A DNA stretch of 64,000 nt from Rouxiella badensis (GTDB lineage Bacteria; Pseudomonadota; Gammaproteobacteria; Enterobacterales; Enterobacteriaceae). The notes under the pieces are model-generated. The model made no database searches and was not told the origin of the DNA. It saw only the letters and a list, made by a program, of their open reading frames with translations. How positions within the stretch are numbered: position 1 is the stretch's first letter; each line of letters starts with the position of its first letter. The stretch covers positions 1,674,001-1,738,000 of the forward strand of contig CP114060.1 of assembly GCA_026967495.1 (NCBI GenBank), given 5' to 3'. A program made the position numbers and the translations under genes. Below are positions 27,301 through 37,839 of this stretch, piece after piece.

Positions 27301-29471
27301 ATGCTCTATCGGTTGTTACATTCATTTTTTCGCGCCCTGTTTAAGGTCATATTTCGCGTTACCGTAACGCCGGATAAAGCTCAGTTGACCTATCCAAGAA
27401 TGCTACTGACCCCCAATCATGTCTCGTTTATCGACGCGATGCTGCTGGTCCTGTTCCTGCCGATTAAACCGGTCTTTGCCGTTTACTCCACGATTACCGA
27501 ACGTTGGTATATGCAGTGGCTTAAGGATTACATCGACTTTGTGCCGCTGGATCCCACCAAACCGATGGCAATCAAACGTCTGGTGCGTGAAATCGAGAAG
27601 GGACGTCCGGTCGTGGTATTTCCTGAAGGGCGCATTACGGTGACCGGCTCGCTGATGAAAATATACGACGGTGCCGCCTTTGTGGCCGCTAAATCGCAGG
27701 CGACAGTTATCCCTATTCGGATCGACGGCGCTGAGTTCTCGATTTTTAGTCGCCTGTTCGGCAGCTTCAAACTGCGCTGGTTCCCGAAAATATCCATCAA
27801 CATTCTACCGCCGCAGAACGTCTTGATGCCTGATGCACCGCGTGCGCGAGAAAGACGCCTGCTGGCCGGGCAACGGCTGCATGCCATCATGATGGAAGCG
27901 CGTATGGCGACGCGTCCGCCGGAAACGCTCTACCAGGCGCTGCTCTCGGCGCAGACCCGCTATGGTCGCCGCAAGCCGTGCATCGCCGACATTTCGTTCA
28001 ACGAAGACACCTATCAGGGGTTGCTGAAGAAATCGCTCGGCGTCAGCCGTATTCTGCAACGCTTCACCCGTGAGGGGAGCACGTCGGTATGCTGCTGCCC
28101 AATGCCACCATCACGGCGGCCGCCATTTTTGGTGCATCGATGCGAAATCGTATCCCCGCGCTGCTCAACTACACCTCTGGCGCTAAGGGAATCAAAAGTG
28201 CCGTCAAGGCGGCACAGATTGAGACCATCGTGACCTCAAGGCAGTTTTTGGAAAAGGGCAAGCTGACCCATCTGCCTGAGCAAGTGACCGAGGTGAAATG
28301 GGTATACCTTGAAGACCTCAAGGATACGGTCACCAAAGAAGACAAACTGTGGATCCTGTTCCATTTGATTTTCCCGCAGCGCGCGATGCTCTATCAACAA
28401 CCCGACGATGCGGCGCTGGTGCTTTTTACTTCAGGTTCTGAAGGCAATCCCAAGGGCGTGGTACATTCGCATGCCAGCCTGATAGCCAACGTAGAGCAAA
28501 TCCGTACCGTAGCCGACTTCACTCCACGTGACCGCTTTATGTCGGCGCTGCCGCTGTTTCACGCCTTTGGTCTCACCGTCGGGCTGTTTACGCCGCTGAT
28601 GACCGGCGCGCGCGTGTTTCTCTATCCAAGCCCGTTGCATTACCGAATTGTGCCCGAGCTGGTGTATGACCAAAACTGCACCGTGTTGTTTGGTACGTCG
28701 ACCTTCTTGGGTAACTACGCCCGCTTTGCGCATCCCTATGATTTCGCTCGTGTGCGCTATGTGGTTGCCGGTGCTGAAAAGCTTTCCGAGGGCACCAAAG
28801 AGGTGTGGCAGAACAAATTTGGCCTGCGCATTCTTGAAGGCTACGGCGTGACCGAGTGCGCACCGGTGGTGGCCATTAACGTACCGATGGCGGCACGGGT
28901 CAATACCGTGGGCAAGATTCTGCCCAGCATTGAATCTCGCCTGCTGGCGGTTCCGGGGATCGACAAGGGCGGACGCCTTCAGCTGCGCGGGCCTAATATC
29001 ATGAAAGGGTATTTACGCGTCGAGAATCCGGGCGTACTCGAACTGCCTGCGGCAGAGAATGCGCAGGGTGAGATTGAGGCGGGCTGGTACGACACCGGCG
29101 ATATCGTCACGCTGGACGCCGAGGGCTATTGCGCGATTCGTGGTCGAGTCAAACGCTTTGCCAAGCTGGCCGGCGAAATGGTGTCGCTAGAGAGCGTCGA
29201 GCAGATTGCGATTCAGGCCTCTCCCGACGCCCAGCACGCTGCCACGTCGCGCACAGACAGCGCCAAAGGTGAGGCGTTAGTGCTGTTTACCACCGACGAA
29301 ACGCTATCGCGCGACAGGCTATCTAAAAGCGCCCGCGAGCTGGGGATCCCCGAGATTGCTGTGCCGCGTGACATTCGCGTGGTGAAAGCGCTGCCGCTGT
29401 TGGGCAGCGGAAAACCTGATTTTGTGACCCTGCGCGAGATGGCAGAACAACCGGAGAGCAAAAATGAGTAA
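27301..29471 (+). CDS. aas: Aas, 2-acyl-glycerophosphoethanolamine acyltransferase / acyl-ACP synthetase (one-base deletion in this sequence)
   Basis: Inner-membrane bifunctional enzyme that re-acylates lyso-phosphatidylethanolamine using fatty acids activated on bound ACP. The N-terminal acyltransferase has NHVSFIDAMLL (HX4D) and FPEGRITVTGSL; the C-terminal AMP-ligase has LFTSGSEGNPKGVVHSHAS, GYGVTECAPV and WYDTGDIV. The frame breaks at four G (28074-28077): one more G gives REGEHVGMLLPNATITAAAI. Corrected length is about 723, matching the family (719 in E. coli). It overlaps lplT by 8 nt; the pair forms the lysophospholipid repair pathway. The start is preceded by AGAGGAGAACGGA. Confidence 0.93.
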
Positions 29472-30670
29472 GCCCCTGGGGAGCCGATTTCCCCTGATGT
29501 CACGCGGGATGACGGCCGTGATTGTTGCGCAGTTCTTATCGGCCTTTGGCGATAATGCGCTGCTGTTTGCCACGCTGGCATTGATTAAACAGGAGGCTCT
29601 ATCCCGAATGGAGCCAGCCAGTGCTGCAAATGGCGTTTGTGGCGGCCTATATTATTCTGGCGCCCTTCGTCGGGCAGTTTGCCGACAGCTTTGCCAAAGG
29701 TCGTGTGATGATGTTTGCCAACGGCCTTAAACTGCTGGGTGCGCTGGTTATCTGCTTCGGGTTCAACCCGTTCCTGGGCTACGGGCTGGTGGGGGTTGGC
29801 GCAGCGGCCTATTCACCGGCCAAGTACGGCATCCTTGGCGAAATTACCTCCGGTGACAAGCTGGTGAAAGCCAATGGCCTGATGGAGTCTTCAACCATCG
29901 CGGCTATCCTGTTGGGTTCTGTCGCCGGTGGAGCCTTAGCCGACTGGCACATCACCGCCGCCTTGATGATTTGCGGACTTGCCTATGCGGCGGCCGTTGC
30001 GGCCAACGTCTTCATTCCGAAAATGACGGCGGCAAGGCCGGGCCAGTCGTGGAACCCTCGTCGCATGTCTTCGACATTTTTCCATGCCTGCCGTATTTTG
30101 TGGGGCAATGCGGATACGCGTTTCTCGCTGGTGGGTACCAGCCTGTTTTGGGGCGCGGGCGTGACGCTGCGTTTCCTGCTGGTTCTCTGGGTGCCGGTGG
30201 CATTGGGTATCAGCGACAACACCACGCCGACGCTGCTTAACGCGATGGTTGCGGTGGGCATCGTGCTCGGTGCTGGTGCCGCGGCGAAGCTCATTACGTT
30301 GAAAACGGTTAAACGTTGCCTGCCTGCGGGGATCGGGATCGGTGTCGTGGTCGTGCTGTTCACGCTGCAACACAGCATGTTGAACGCTTATCTTCTTCTG
30401 GCGCTTATCGGCGTTCTGGGCGGCTTCTTTGTCGTGCCGTTGAATGCGTTGTTGCAGCATCTTGGCAAAGAAACGGTTGGCACAGGTAACGCGATTGCGG
30501 TGCAGAATTTGGGTGAAAACACCGCCATGCTGCTGATGTTGGGACTCTATTCGCTGGTAGTGATGCTCGGTGCGCCAGTATTGGCAATAGGCGTTGGCTT
30601 CGGGGTGGTGTTTGCGCTGGCGATTGCCGGACTCTGGCTGTGGCAGATTAAGCAAAAACGCAAAATCTAG
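29464..30670 (+). CDS. lplT: LplT, lysophospholipid flippase (one-base insertion in this sequence)
   Basis: Major-facilitator-type inner-membrane protein that moves lysophospholipid to the cytoplasmic side for Aas. Family sequence is clear: VIVAQFLSAFGDNALLFAT, FADSFAKGRVMMFANGLKL, AAAYSPAKYGILGE, LWVPVALGISDN. The frame breaks at 29593-29599, where GAGGCTC stands for GAGCTC; removing one base gives LYPEWSQPVLQMAFVAAY, the LplT sequence. Corrected length about 401 (397 in E. coli). The 8-nt overlap with aas indicates coupled translation. Confidence 0.93.
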
Positions 30671-30674
30671 AGTT

Positions 30675-30701
30675 AAAAAAGGGCGCCAGGCGCCCTTTTT
30701 T
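30675..30701. terminator. Bidirectional intrinsic terminator
   Basis: AAAAAAGGGCGC / GCGCCCTTTTTT hairpin between convergent lplT and tas. Confidence 0.92.
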
Positions 30702-30715
30702 GCAACCAAACGCGT

Positions 30716-31756
30716 CTATGGAGCGGGAATAGTGAAGCGCTTATGAATCTCTTCCAGCGCATTAATCACTTCCTCGTCCAGGGTCAGGTCCTGACTGTCG
30801 ATATTAATCTTCAACTGTTCCAGCGTCGTTGCGCCCAGCAGGGTGCTGGCCACAAACGGCTGTTGACGAACAAACGCCAGCGCCATCTGTGAAGGATCCA
30901 GATTCAGTTTTTTCGCCAGACCCACGTACTCTGCCACCGCCGCCTCTGACTGAGCAGAGGAGTAGCGCGTAAAGCGGCTGAACAGCGTATTACGCGCTCC
31001 CGCTGGTTTTGCTCCATTCAAATATTTACCGCTTAGCGTACCAAACGCCAGGCTCGAGTAAGCCAGAAGCTCAACGCCTTCATGCTGACTTATCTCGGCT
31101 AATCCCACCTCAAAGCTGCGGTTCAGCAGGCTGTAAGGGTTTTGAATAGAGACGATGCGTGGCAGGTCGTGTTTTTCAGCCAGCTGCAGATAGCGCATCA
31201 CGCCCCAAGGGGTCTCATTCGATACGCCGATGTAGCGAATCTTACCGGCACGAACCTGTTCGTTTAGCGCTTCCAGCGTTTCGAGCAGCGTGACCGGTGA
31301 GTTATCCGGACTGTAGGTATAACCCAGTTTGCCGAAGAAATTGGTCGGGCGCTGCGGCCAGTGAAGTTGATACAGGTCGAGGTAGTCGGTATTAAGACGC
31401 TTCAAACTGGCGTCGAGTGCTGCGCGGATGTTCTTGCGATCCAGCACTTGTCCTGGGCGAATCGACGCATCGTTACCGCGTGATGGACCGGCAACCTTAC
31501 TCGCCAGAATAATCTTCTCACGGTTGCCGCGGGCTTTTATCCAGCTGCCGATATAGCTTTCGGTCAGACCCTGGGTTTCTGGACGTGGAGGCACAGGGTA
31601 CATCTCGGCGGTATCAATCAGGTTGATCCCGGCCGCGAGGGCATAATCAAGCTGCTGGTGAGCCTCGGCTTCACTGTTTTGTTCACCAAAGGTCATGGTG
31701 CCCAATCCCAGTACGCTCACTTCTAAAGAACTATGGGGTATACGGTGATATTGCAT
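30716..31756 (-). CDS. tas: Tas, NADP(H)-dependent aldo-keto reductase
   Basis: 346 residues, the Tas length. Aldo-keto reductase features: GLGTMTFGEQNSEAEAHQQL, the catalytic set Asp/Tyr in LIDTAEMYPVPPRPETQG, Lys in ASKVAGPSR, His in YQLHWPQRPTNFFG, and the cofactor end FVASTLLGATTLEQL. In E. coli it was found as a suppressor of tyrosine auxotrophy; the natural substrate is unknown. The gene order lplT-tas-ygdR-mutH matches E. coli. No frame break. Confidence 0.93.
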   Translation of the reverse strand: MQYHRIPHSSLEVSVLGLGTMTFGEQNSEAEAHQQLDYALAAGINLIDTAEMYPVPPRPETQGLTESYIGSWIKARGNREKIILASKVAGPSRGNDASIRPGQVLDRKNIRAALDASLKRLNTDYLDLYQLHWPQRPTNFFGKLGYTYSPDNSPVTLLETLEALNEQVRAGKIRYIGVSNETPWGVMRYLQLAEKHDLPRIVSIQNPYSLLNRSFEVGLAEISQHEGVELLAYSSLAFGTLSGKYLNGAKPAGARNTLFSRFTRYSSAQSEAAVAEYVGLAKKLNLDPSQMALAFVRQQPFVASTLLGATTLEQLKINIDSQDLTLDEEVINALEEIHKRFTIPAP

Positions 31757-32020
31757 TGCCTGTCTTCCTTAGTGTCAGATAATGTCTGGCTGGCGCTTGA
31801 ATGTTTTGGAGTCGGGCAGCACCCATACGGACGATGCCTTTTTATAGCCAAAAAAGCGCTTAGCGAAGCAGCCACGTAAGATTGACTATATACAAGCGAC
31901 GCCGGAGGGGGAAGAGCAAAGGGGGAAAGCGCTCGTTTTGCTACCTGCAGTAGAGGGTTCATAAAGCTTAGGCTGGGGAATGTTATTTACTGTCTCACAA
32001 ATGGGCCATAAATTTGCGCA
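31757..32020. other. Intergenic region upstream of tas
   Basis: No gene is supported. It holds the tas leader and promoter region only. A short direct repeat and a hairpin that belong to the next gene's end follow it. Confidence 0.5.
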
Positions 32021-32052
32021 CAATGTGGTGAAAGTTCAATGTGGTGAAAGTT
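32021..32052. repeat. 16-bp perfect tandem duplication
   Basis: CAATGTGGTGAAAGTT occurs twice in a row with no mismatch in non-coding DNA between tas and ygdR. Likely a slippage duplication. Confidence 0.9.
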
Positions 32053-32072
32053 GATGATTAACGCTCAAGGAA

Positions 32073-32100
32073 AATACCGGCAATTGGAATAGCCGGTATT
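32073..32100 (-). terminator. Hairpin after ygdR
   Basis: AATACCGGC / GCCGGTATT stem with a 10-nt loop, 36 bp past the ygdR stop. The T-tract on the minus strand is short (TATTTTCC), so it is a moderate terminator candidate. Confidence 0.5.
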
Positions 32101-32135
32101 AATATTTTGATGCGGCAAACTCAAACGCGTTGATA

Positions 32136-32354
32136 TCAGCGTTTCATGACCTCTGTCACCTGATCATTATTGATTTGCCTTTCATTACCTTGCGCGTCTT
32201 CATAGCTCAGCAATCCTGTACTCTTATCAAGTTCAGGCTTGCTGCTGGTCAATATCATGCTTCCGTCTTTTGTTGCCATTACGTAGTCGCTAGAACAACC
32301 CGCCAAGGCAAACGCCAGAGCAAATGCGCTGACGAGCTTAAATGAAGTTTTCAT
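32136..32354 (-). CDS. ygdR: YgdR, small YgdI/YgdR-family lipoprotein
   Basis: 72 residues. The start at 32354 (MKTSFKLVSAFALAFALAGC) begins a lipoprotein signal with lipobox LAGC; the longer upstream extension has no signal. The mature domain SSDYVMATKDGSMILTSSKP is the YgdI/YgdR SH3-like fold (DUF903). Function unknown. A paralogue, ygdI, lies at 60263 with the same layout (SSNYVMHTNDGRTIVANGKP). It is transcribed away from mutH's stop, as in E. coli. Confidence 0.93.
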   Translation of the reverse strand: MKTSFKLVSAFALAFALAGCSSDYVMATKDGSMILTSSKPELDKSTGLLSYEDAQGNERQINNDQVTEVMKR

Positions 32355-32456
32355 TGATAAACCCTTTGATTTGGTCTGAAAAGACCTTCCTATTAAGATT
32401 AGCAAATAATAAGCGCTAGCCAACTGTAATAGCCATTTTGGCAACCAGGAATAACC

Positions 32457-33143
32457 CTATAATAGGAAATGTCTGGCGAGTAGCTGCCGCGTAAAGCTTT
32501 TCTTTAAATAGAAACCGCGAGGCAATGTCATGATAGGTTGACCGTTTTCTCCGATTGCCTCGGTCCTTGCCTTATTGTTGGCCGCCTTTGGCCTGAGCTG
32601 TAATACCTCGCCGTGGCGGGCGGTAATGCTCTCGACTTTTCCCAGAACGATAAGATCCATTAATTCTTCCCAATCCTGACGTAGCTGTTCGTCCTCCTCA
32701 TCGGATGGACTCCACAGCAGCGGGCTACCGATACGGCGTACTGAAAGCGGAATTTGGCGCTCTCCTTCAACGGGTATCCACAGAACTCGGGCAAGCTTGT
32801 GTCGCACATGGCTGCTCTCCCAGGTGACGCCGCTGTTGCCTGTCAGGGGCGCAACACACACAAAGGTGGTTTCTAAAGGTTTGCCCATTGCGTCGATAGG
32901 GATTGTTTTAAGTTCTATGCCGATTTCGGGAAAATCCTGCTCCGGTTTACTCCCGGCGCTGGCACCAAGATAAACCTCAAGCAGCATGCCAACCCAGCCT
33001 TTCTCGCGTTTCAAATCGGGTGGAATAGCAAGATTTGCCCGTTCTGCCAGTTCGCCCAGCGTGTACCCGGCCAGTGACTCGGCACGCGCTAACAGCGCTT
33101 GTTCATCCTCAGGCGGTGTCAGGGCGGGCAAAGGGATCGACAT
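32457..33143 (-). CDS. mutH: MutH, methyl-directed mismatch-repair endonuclease
   Basis: 228 residues. Nicks the unmethylated strand at hemimethylated GATC after MutS/MutL activation. The catalytic D-x(6)-E-x-K is visible in DFPEIGIELKTIP; also conserved are RAESLAGYTLGELA and LPRGFYLKKSFTRQLL. No frame break. Its presence implies Dam methylation in this organism. The 5' side holds a cluster of DnaA boxes. Confidence 0.95.
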   Translation of the reverse strand: MSIPLPALTPPEDEQALLARAESLAGYTLGELAERANLAIPPDLKREKGWVGMLLEVYLGASAGSKPEQDFPEIGIELKTIPIDAMGKPLETTFVCVAPLTGNSGVTWESSHVRHKLARVLWIPVEGERQIPLSVRRIGSPLLWSPSDEEDEQLRQDWEELMDLIVLGKVESITARHGEVLQLRPKAANNKARTEAIGENGQPIMTLPRGFYLKKSFTRQLLARHFLL

Positions 33144-33839
33144 AAAAAAGTCTCGCTCTCGTCTGATTAAAAAATGTACTCACGTTTGCGCGCAGAAAAA
33201 ATTAAATCTGCGAGCTGTGATTAACCTGAATAATAGCATGATTTGACGTGGGTTTTTTCTGCCACTTGCCCGATTATTATCCCCAACTTAACGAGTTGAT
33301 CACCTGTTGACGGGCACAATGAACAGGATCTTCCACCTGGTTATCCACAGATTTGTGGGATAACCCACAGTTATGAGTAGCACTGTTTCGATTTACAGGC
33401 TTGACGAGGGGGTTTTATAAGGTTTTGTCCCATATATAACCTGAAACTGACAAAACTCTGTGGATAAAATCAACATTGTGCGATCTTTCGCCACTTTAGG
33501 ATCTCTGCTCATTTATGCTGGGGGTAAGCGTAGGTGAAACCCAGTGGATATCACAATATTGTCATGTTTTATATGAACTTTATTTTAAATTTTATCAGCC
33601 AAATACTGAGGTCAAAATTAGTTTTACCCGTCTTACTCTTATGTTCTTCACATATCTATCCACAGAAAAAGTGAATAAAATTGCTGAAAAATGACAAAGG
33701 CTGTTTATAACTTCGATATTTTGGGTAAGTTATCCCGTCAACCCCCTTTTGAACAGAGTTATAACCAGTGGTTTACCGCCTGTTGGTAGTATGAAACAAT
33801 CAGAGTATCTATGCATTTTAAGCTTATTGAGGTAGTCCG
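33144..33839. other. Long mutH-rppH intergenic region, AT-rich
   Basis: About 700 bp between divergent mutH and rppH with no supported gene. It is AT-rich and contains the DnaA-box group annotated separately, the mutH and rppH promoters, and several partial TTATCC/GGATAA words. E. coli has a known high-affinity DnaA-binding locus at mutH, so the length and content may be conserved for that reason. Confidence 0.6.
33341..33664. promoter_or_regulatory. Cluster of DnaA boxes
   Basis: Two perfect TTATCCACA boxes (33341-33349 on plus, 33459-33467 on minus) and one with a single mismatch (CTATCCACA, 33656-33664), plus near-matches such as TGTGGGATAA at 33354. Perfect boxes are expected less than once per 64 kb by chance, so two within 130 bp is meaningful. 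Confidence 0.7.
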
Positions 33840-34367
33840 GTGATCGATGATGATGGCTACCGCCCGAATGTTGGTATCGTAATCTGTGACAAGCAGGGGC
33901 AAGTATTATGGGCCCGTCGTTATGGGCAGCACTCCTGGCAGTTTCCACAAGGGGGAATCAACCCCGGAGAAACGGCTGAGCAGGCCATGTATCGTGAACT
34001 GTTTGAAGAAGTGGGACTAAGTAGAAAAGACGTCCGTATTCTGGCTTCGACTCGCAACTGGTTACGCTATAAATTGCCAAAACGTTTGGTGCGTTGGGAC
34101 ACAAAGCCGGTCTGTATCGGCCAAAAGCAAAAATGGTTCCTGTTACAACTCATGTGTAATGATGCAGACATCAATATGCAACGCAGCAGTACGCCTGAAT
34201 TTGATGGGTGGCGCTGGGTGAGTTTTTGGTATCCGGTTCGTCAGGTTGTTTCATTTAAACGTGACGTTTATCGTCGGGTAATGAAAGAGTTTTCCACAAC
34301 TGTGATGCCAATGCAGGAAGTACCCGTTAACCGTACAACCCCTGCTTATCGTCGGAAAAGAGGCTAA
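33840..34367 (+). CDS. rppH: RppH, RNA pyrophosphohydrolase
   Basis: 175 residues with a GTG start (VIDDDGYRPNVGIVICDKQG), as in E. coli. Removes pyrophosphate from mRNA 5' ends to trigger RNase E decay. The Nudix box is complete in GGINPGETAEQAMYREL followed by FEEVGL. The C-terminus ends in YRRKRG as in other RppH. The next gene, ptsP, starts 12 bp after the stop. Confidence 0.96.
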   Translation: MIDDDGYRPNVGIVICDKQGQVLWARRYGQHSWQFPQGGINPGETAEQAMYRELFEEVGLSRKDVRILASTRNWLRYKLPKRLVRWDTKPVCIGQKQKWFLLQLMCNDADINMQRSSTPEFDGWRWVSFWYPVRQVVSFKRDVYRRVMKEFSTTVMPMQEVPVNRTTPAYRRKRG

Positions 34368-34378
34368 GTCACGAATAA

Positions 34379-36626
34379 ATGCTCACGCGGTTGCGAGAAA
34401 TAGTTGAAAAGGTAGCGATGGCGTCCAGCCTGAATGATGCGCTGGATGTTTTGGTTAATGAAACCTGTCTGGCGATGGACACCGAAGTGTGTTCAATTTA
34501 TCTCGCTGATAACGATCGCCGTTGTTACTACCTTATGGCGACGCGAGGCTTGAAAAAGCCTCGCGGGCGCACTATTGCTCTTGCTTTTGATGAGGGTGTC
34601 GTCGGGCTGGTAGGCCGCCTGGCAGAACCCATCAACCTTGCCGATGCGCAGAGCCATCCGAGTTTTAAATATATTCCTCAGGTTAAAGAGGACTTATTCC
34701 GTTCTTTCCTGGGTGTACCGGTTATCCACCGACGCCAACTGCTGGGCGTGCTGGTTATTCAGCAGCGTGAGCACCGCCAGTTTGATGAAAGTGAAGAGTC
34801 TTTCATGGTCACCCTGGCCACGCAAATGGCCGCAATTCTTTCTCAGGCGCAGCTTAACGTTCTCTACGGGCGATTTCGACAGACTCGCGTTAAGGCGCTG
34901 CCAGCCTCGCCGGGCGTGGCGATTGGTACCGGTTGGCAGGACAGTAATCAGCCGTCACTCGATAACGTTTATATGGCTTCAACGCTCGATCCTGTTCGCG
35001 AGCGTGAGCGTCTCACCCGAGCTCTGGAAGACGCGGGGGCCGAGTTCCGACGTTTCAGTAAACGCTTCACCGCCAGTGCACAGAAAGAAAGTGCGGCGAT
35101 TTTCGATCTCTATTCGCACCTGTTAAACGACGCAAGGCTCAAGCGCGAGGCTCTTCGCCGAAATTGACCAAGGTGCCGTGGCTGAGTGGGCCGTCAAAAA
35201 GGTGGTCGAGAAGTTTGCTGCCCAGTTTGCCAGCCTACAGGATACCTATCTTCGCGAGCGCGGCAGCGATCTGCGAGCGCTCGGACAGCGTCTGGTCTTC
35301 CATCTCGACGATACCGCACAGGGCGACACACAGTGGCCCGAAAACTTTATTCTTGTCGCCGATGAGCTGACGGCAACCTTGTTGGCGGAAGTCCCACAGG
35401 AACGTCTGAAGGGTGTTGTTGTGCGAGACGGTGCCGCCAACTCGCATGCGGCCATTCTTGTGCGTGCCATGGGCGTGCCGACGGTTATGGGCGCCGATAT
35501 TCAGCCTTCCCTTTTAAATCAGCGACAGCTCATCGTTGACGGTTATCGCGGCGAACTGCTTATCGACCCTGAGCCGGTTCTCGTAACCGAATACCGCCGC
35601 CTTATCAGCGAAGAAATGGAGCTGAGCGAAAAGGCTGAAAGCGAAGTTGAGCAGCCAGCCAAAATGCAAAGCGGCGAGCAGGTCTTAGTCATGCTCAACG
35701 CGGGCCTTAGCGCTGACCACGAAAAACTGTTTGGTGGCCGGGTTGACGGCATCGGCCTGTATCGCACTGAAATTCCCTTTATGCTGCAAAGCGGCTTCCC
35801 TTCTGAAGAAGAGCAGGTTGCGCAATATCAGGGCATGCTACAGCTTTTCCCGGCTAAGCCTGTGACGCTGCGTACGCTGGACATTGGTTCAGATAAGCAG
35901 CTGCCTTATATGCCTATCAGCGAGGAGAACCCTTGCCTGGGTTGGCGCGGTATCCGCATCACCCTAGATCAGCCTGAGATTTTCCTGATACAGGTCAGGG
36001 CCATGCTGCGTGCAAACGCTGCTACGGGCAATCTGGGTATCTTGCTGCCGATGATAACCAGCCTCGAAGAGATTGATGAGGCGCGTCGCCTTATTGACCG
36101 TGCAGGCCGTGAGGTAGAGGAAGCGCTAGGCTATGCACAGCCTAAGCCGCGTATCGGCATCATGATCGAAGTTCCTTCGATGATCTTCATGTTGCCTCTG
36201 CTCGCTGGACGCGTTGATTTTATCTCTGTCGGCACTAATGACCTGACGCAGTACCTGTTGGCCGTCGACCGCAATAACACCCGCGTTGCTGGTCTTTATG
36301 ACAGCCTTCATCCAGCCATGCTGCGCGTGCTCAGCCAGATAGCACGAGACGCTGCCAGTGCAGGCATTGAACTCAGCCTGTGCGGTGAGATGGCCGGTGA
36401 CCCGATGGGGGCTTTGCTGCTTGTCGGTATGGGCTATCGTAACATCAGCATGAACGGGCGCAGCGTCGCCCGCGTAAAATACCTGCTACGCAAAATTGAT
36501 ATCTCCGATGCACAAGAGTTGGCGGAGCGTGTTATGCAGGCACAGTTCACCAGCGAGGTTCGCCATATGACATCGGCGTTTATGGAACGTCGAGGGCTTG
36601 GCGGTCTTATCCGCGGCGGTAAATAA
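34379..36626 (+). CDS. ptsP: PtsP, enzyme I of the nitrogen PTS (one-base insertion in this sequence)
   Basis: Phosphotransferase that moves phosphate from PEP to NPr. N-terminal GAF domain (1-170; senses glutamine/2-oxoglutarate), then HPr-binding helices, the phospho-His domain with DGAANSHAAILVRAMG, and the C-terminal PEP-binding barrel (GLYRTEIPFML, SVGTNDLTQYLLAVDRNN, LCGEMAGDP). The frame breaks at 35147-35153, where GAGGCTC stands for GAGCTC; removing one base gives LKRELFAEIDQGAVAEWAV and 748 residues, the E. coli length. It is co-transcribed with rppH (12-bp gap). Confidence 0.95.
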
Positions 36627-36651
36627 CGGTTAAATAGACGCTTTTCGCCGC

Positions 36652-36699
36652 AAAAAAGTCTCGTTTTTTATTAAGTTGCAGCATGACGAGACTTTTTTT
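36652..36699 (+). terminator. Intrinsic terminator after ptsP
   Basis: AAAAAAGTCTCG / CGAGACTTTTTTT stem around a 23-nt loop. Beyond it, 36700-36963 holds the lgt promoter region and no supported gene. Confidence 0.85.
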
Positions 36700-36963
36700 A
36701 CAGATCTTTTCCCCCGGCGTTGAACCAGACTTCCCCTCTCTTATGCTATGATTTGCCCCTCTGGCCTTAAGTCGTTCATCTTGATACCAATCGTACTTGA
36801 AGCTGCAGCTGTGTTGGCTATGCATGTTTACCTCGGTCATTTGCCCGAGTGAGCTTTCGGGAATCGCTTCTCTGCTGCCTTGCTGTAACCTCAACTGCTT
36901 TAGCTATCGCATTGATTGAACTCACTTTCAGGCCCACAACAACTTTTCAATTTGTGGTGATAG

Positions 36964-37833
36964 ATGAGTAACAGCTATCTGGCGTTTCCCAAGTTTGATC
37001 CGGTCATTTTCTCTCTCGGACCGATTTCACTTCACTGGTACGGCTTGATGTATCTGGTAGGTTTTGTCTTTGCCATGTGGCTTGCCGTTCGTCGCGCAAA
37101 CAAACCTGGCAGCGGATGGAAAAAAGAAGAAGTCGAAAACTTGCTGTATGCAGGCTTTCTAGGCGTCTTTGTCGGCGGCCGCGTAGGCTACGTCCTGTTC
37201 TATAACTTGCCTTTGTTCCTCGATAACCCACTGTATCTCTTCAAAGTCTGGGACGGCGGTATGTCATTCCACGGCGGTCTGATCGGGGTTATTATCGTCA
37301 TGCTGTGGTTTGCACGTCGCACCAAGCGCACGTTCTTCCAGGTTTCCGACTTCATTGCTCCGCTGATTCCGTTTGGTCTGGGTGCAGGACGTCTGGGCAA
37401 CTTTATCAACGGTGAACTCTGGGGTCGTGTCACTACCGATGTGCCTTGGGCAATGCTTTTCCCTGGCTCACACGATGAAGACGTTGCGATTGCCGCCGCC
37501 GATCCAAAATGGCAGCCGCTGCTGAACCAATACGGTGTTCTGCCTCGTCATCCTTCACAAATCTATGAACTGTTGCTTGAAGGCGTGGTGCTGTTTATCA
37601 TCCTCAACCTATTTATTCGCAAACCGCGCCCAATGGGCAGTGTCTCGGGCCTGTTCCTGATTTTCTACGGTGCATTCCGTATCATCGTTGAACACTTCCG
37701 CCAGCCGGACGCTCAGCTCGGTTTGTTCGACGGTTTCATCAGCATGGGGCAAATTCTCTCCATACCTATGATCGTATTTGGTATCATTATGGTCGTCTGG
37801 GCCTACCGTCGCCCGCAGAAACAATTGTCTTGA
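36964..37833 (+). CDS. lgt: Lgt, prolipoprotein diacylglyceryl transferase
   Basis: 289-residue inner-membrane enzyme that attaches diacylglycerol to the lipobox Cys of prolipoproteins. Conserved residues include the essential His in GGMSFHGGLIGV and the Lgt signature GRLGNFINGELWGR, with about seven membrane segments. No frame break. Followed after 6 bp by thyA, the usual lgt-thyA operon. Confidence 0.96.
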   Translation: MSNSYLAFPKFDPVIFSLGPISLHWYGLMYLVGFVFAMWLAVRRANKPGSGWKKEEVENLLYAGFLGVFVGGRVGYVLFYNLPLFLDNPLYLFKVWDGGMSFHGGLIGVIIVMLWFARRTKRTFFQVSDFIAPLIPFGLGAGRLGNFINGELWGRVTTDVPWAMLFPGSHDEDVAIAAADPKWQPLLNQYGVLPRHPSQIYELLLEGVVLFIILNLFIRKPRPMGSVSGLFLIFYGAFRIIVEHFRQPDAQLGLFDGFISMGQILSIPMIVFGIIMVVWAYRRPQKQLS

Positions 37834-37839
37834 GGTAAT

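Noticed and set aside
29936..30709. Minus-strand 257-codon open frame opposite lplT
   Set aside because: Gln/Arg/His-rich shadow of a membrane-protein gene, with no family similarity.
33144..33839. Chromosomal or plasmid replication origin at the DnaA-box cluster
   Set aside because: No dnaA, mioC, gidA or rep gene is near, and the region is in the E. coli 64-min order far from oriC; a titration site fits better.
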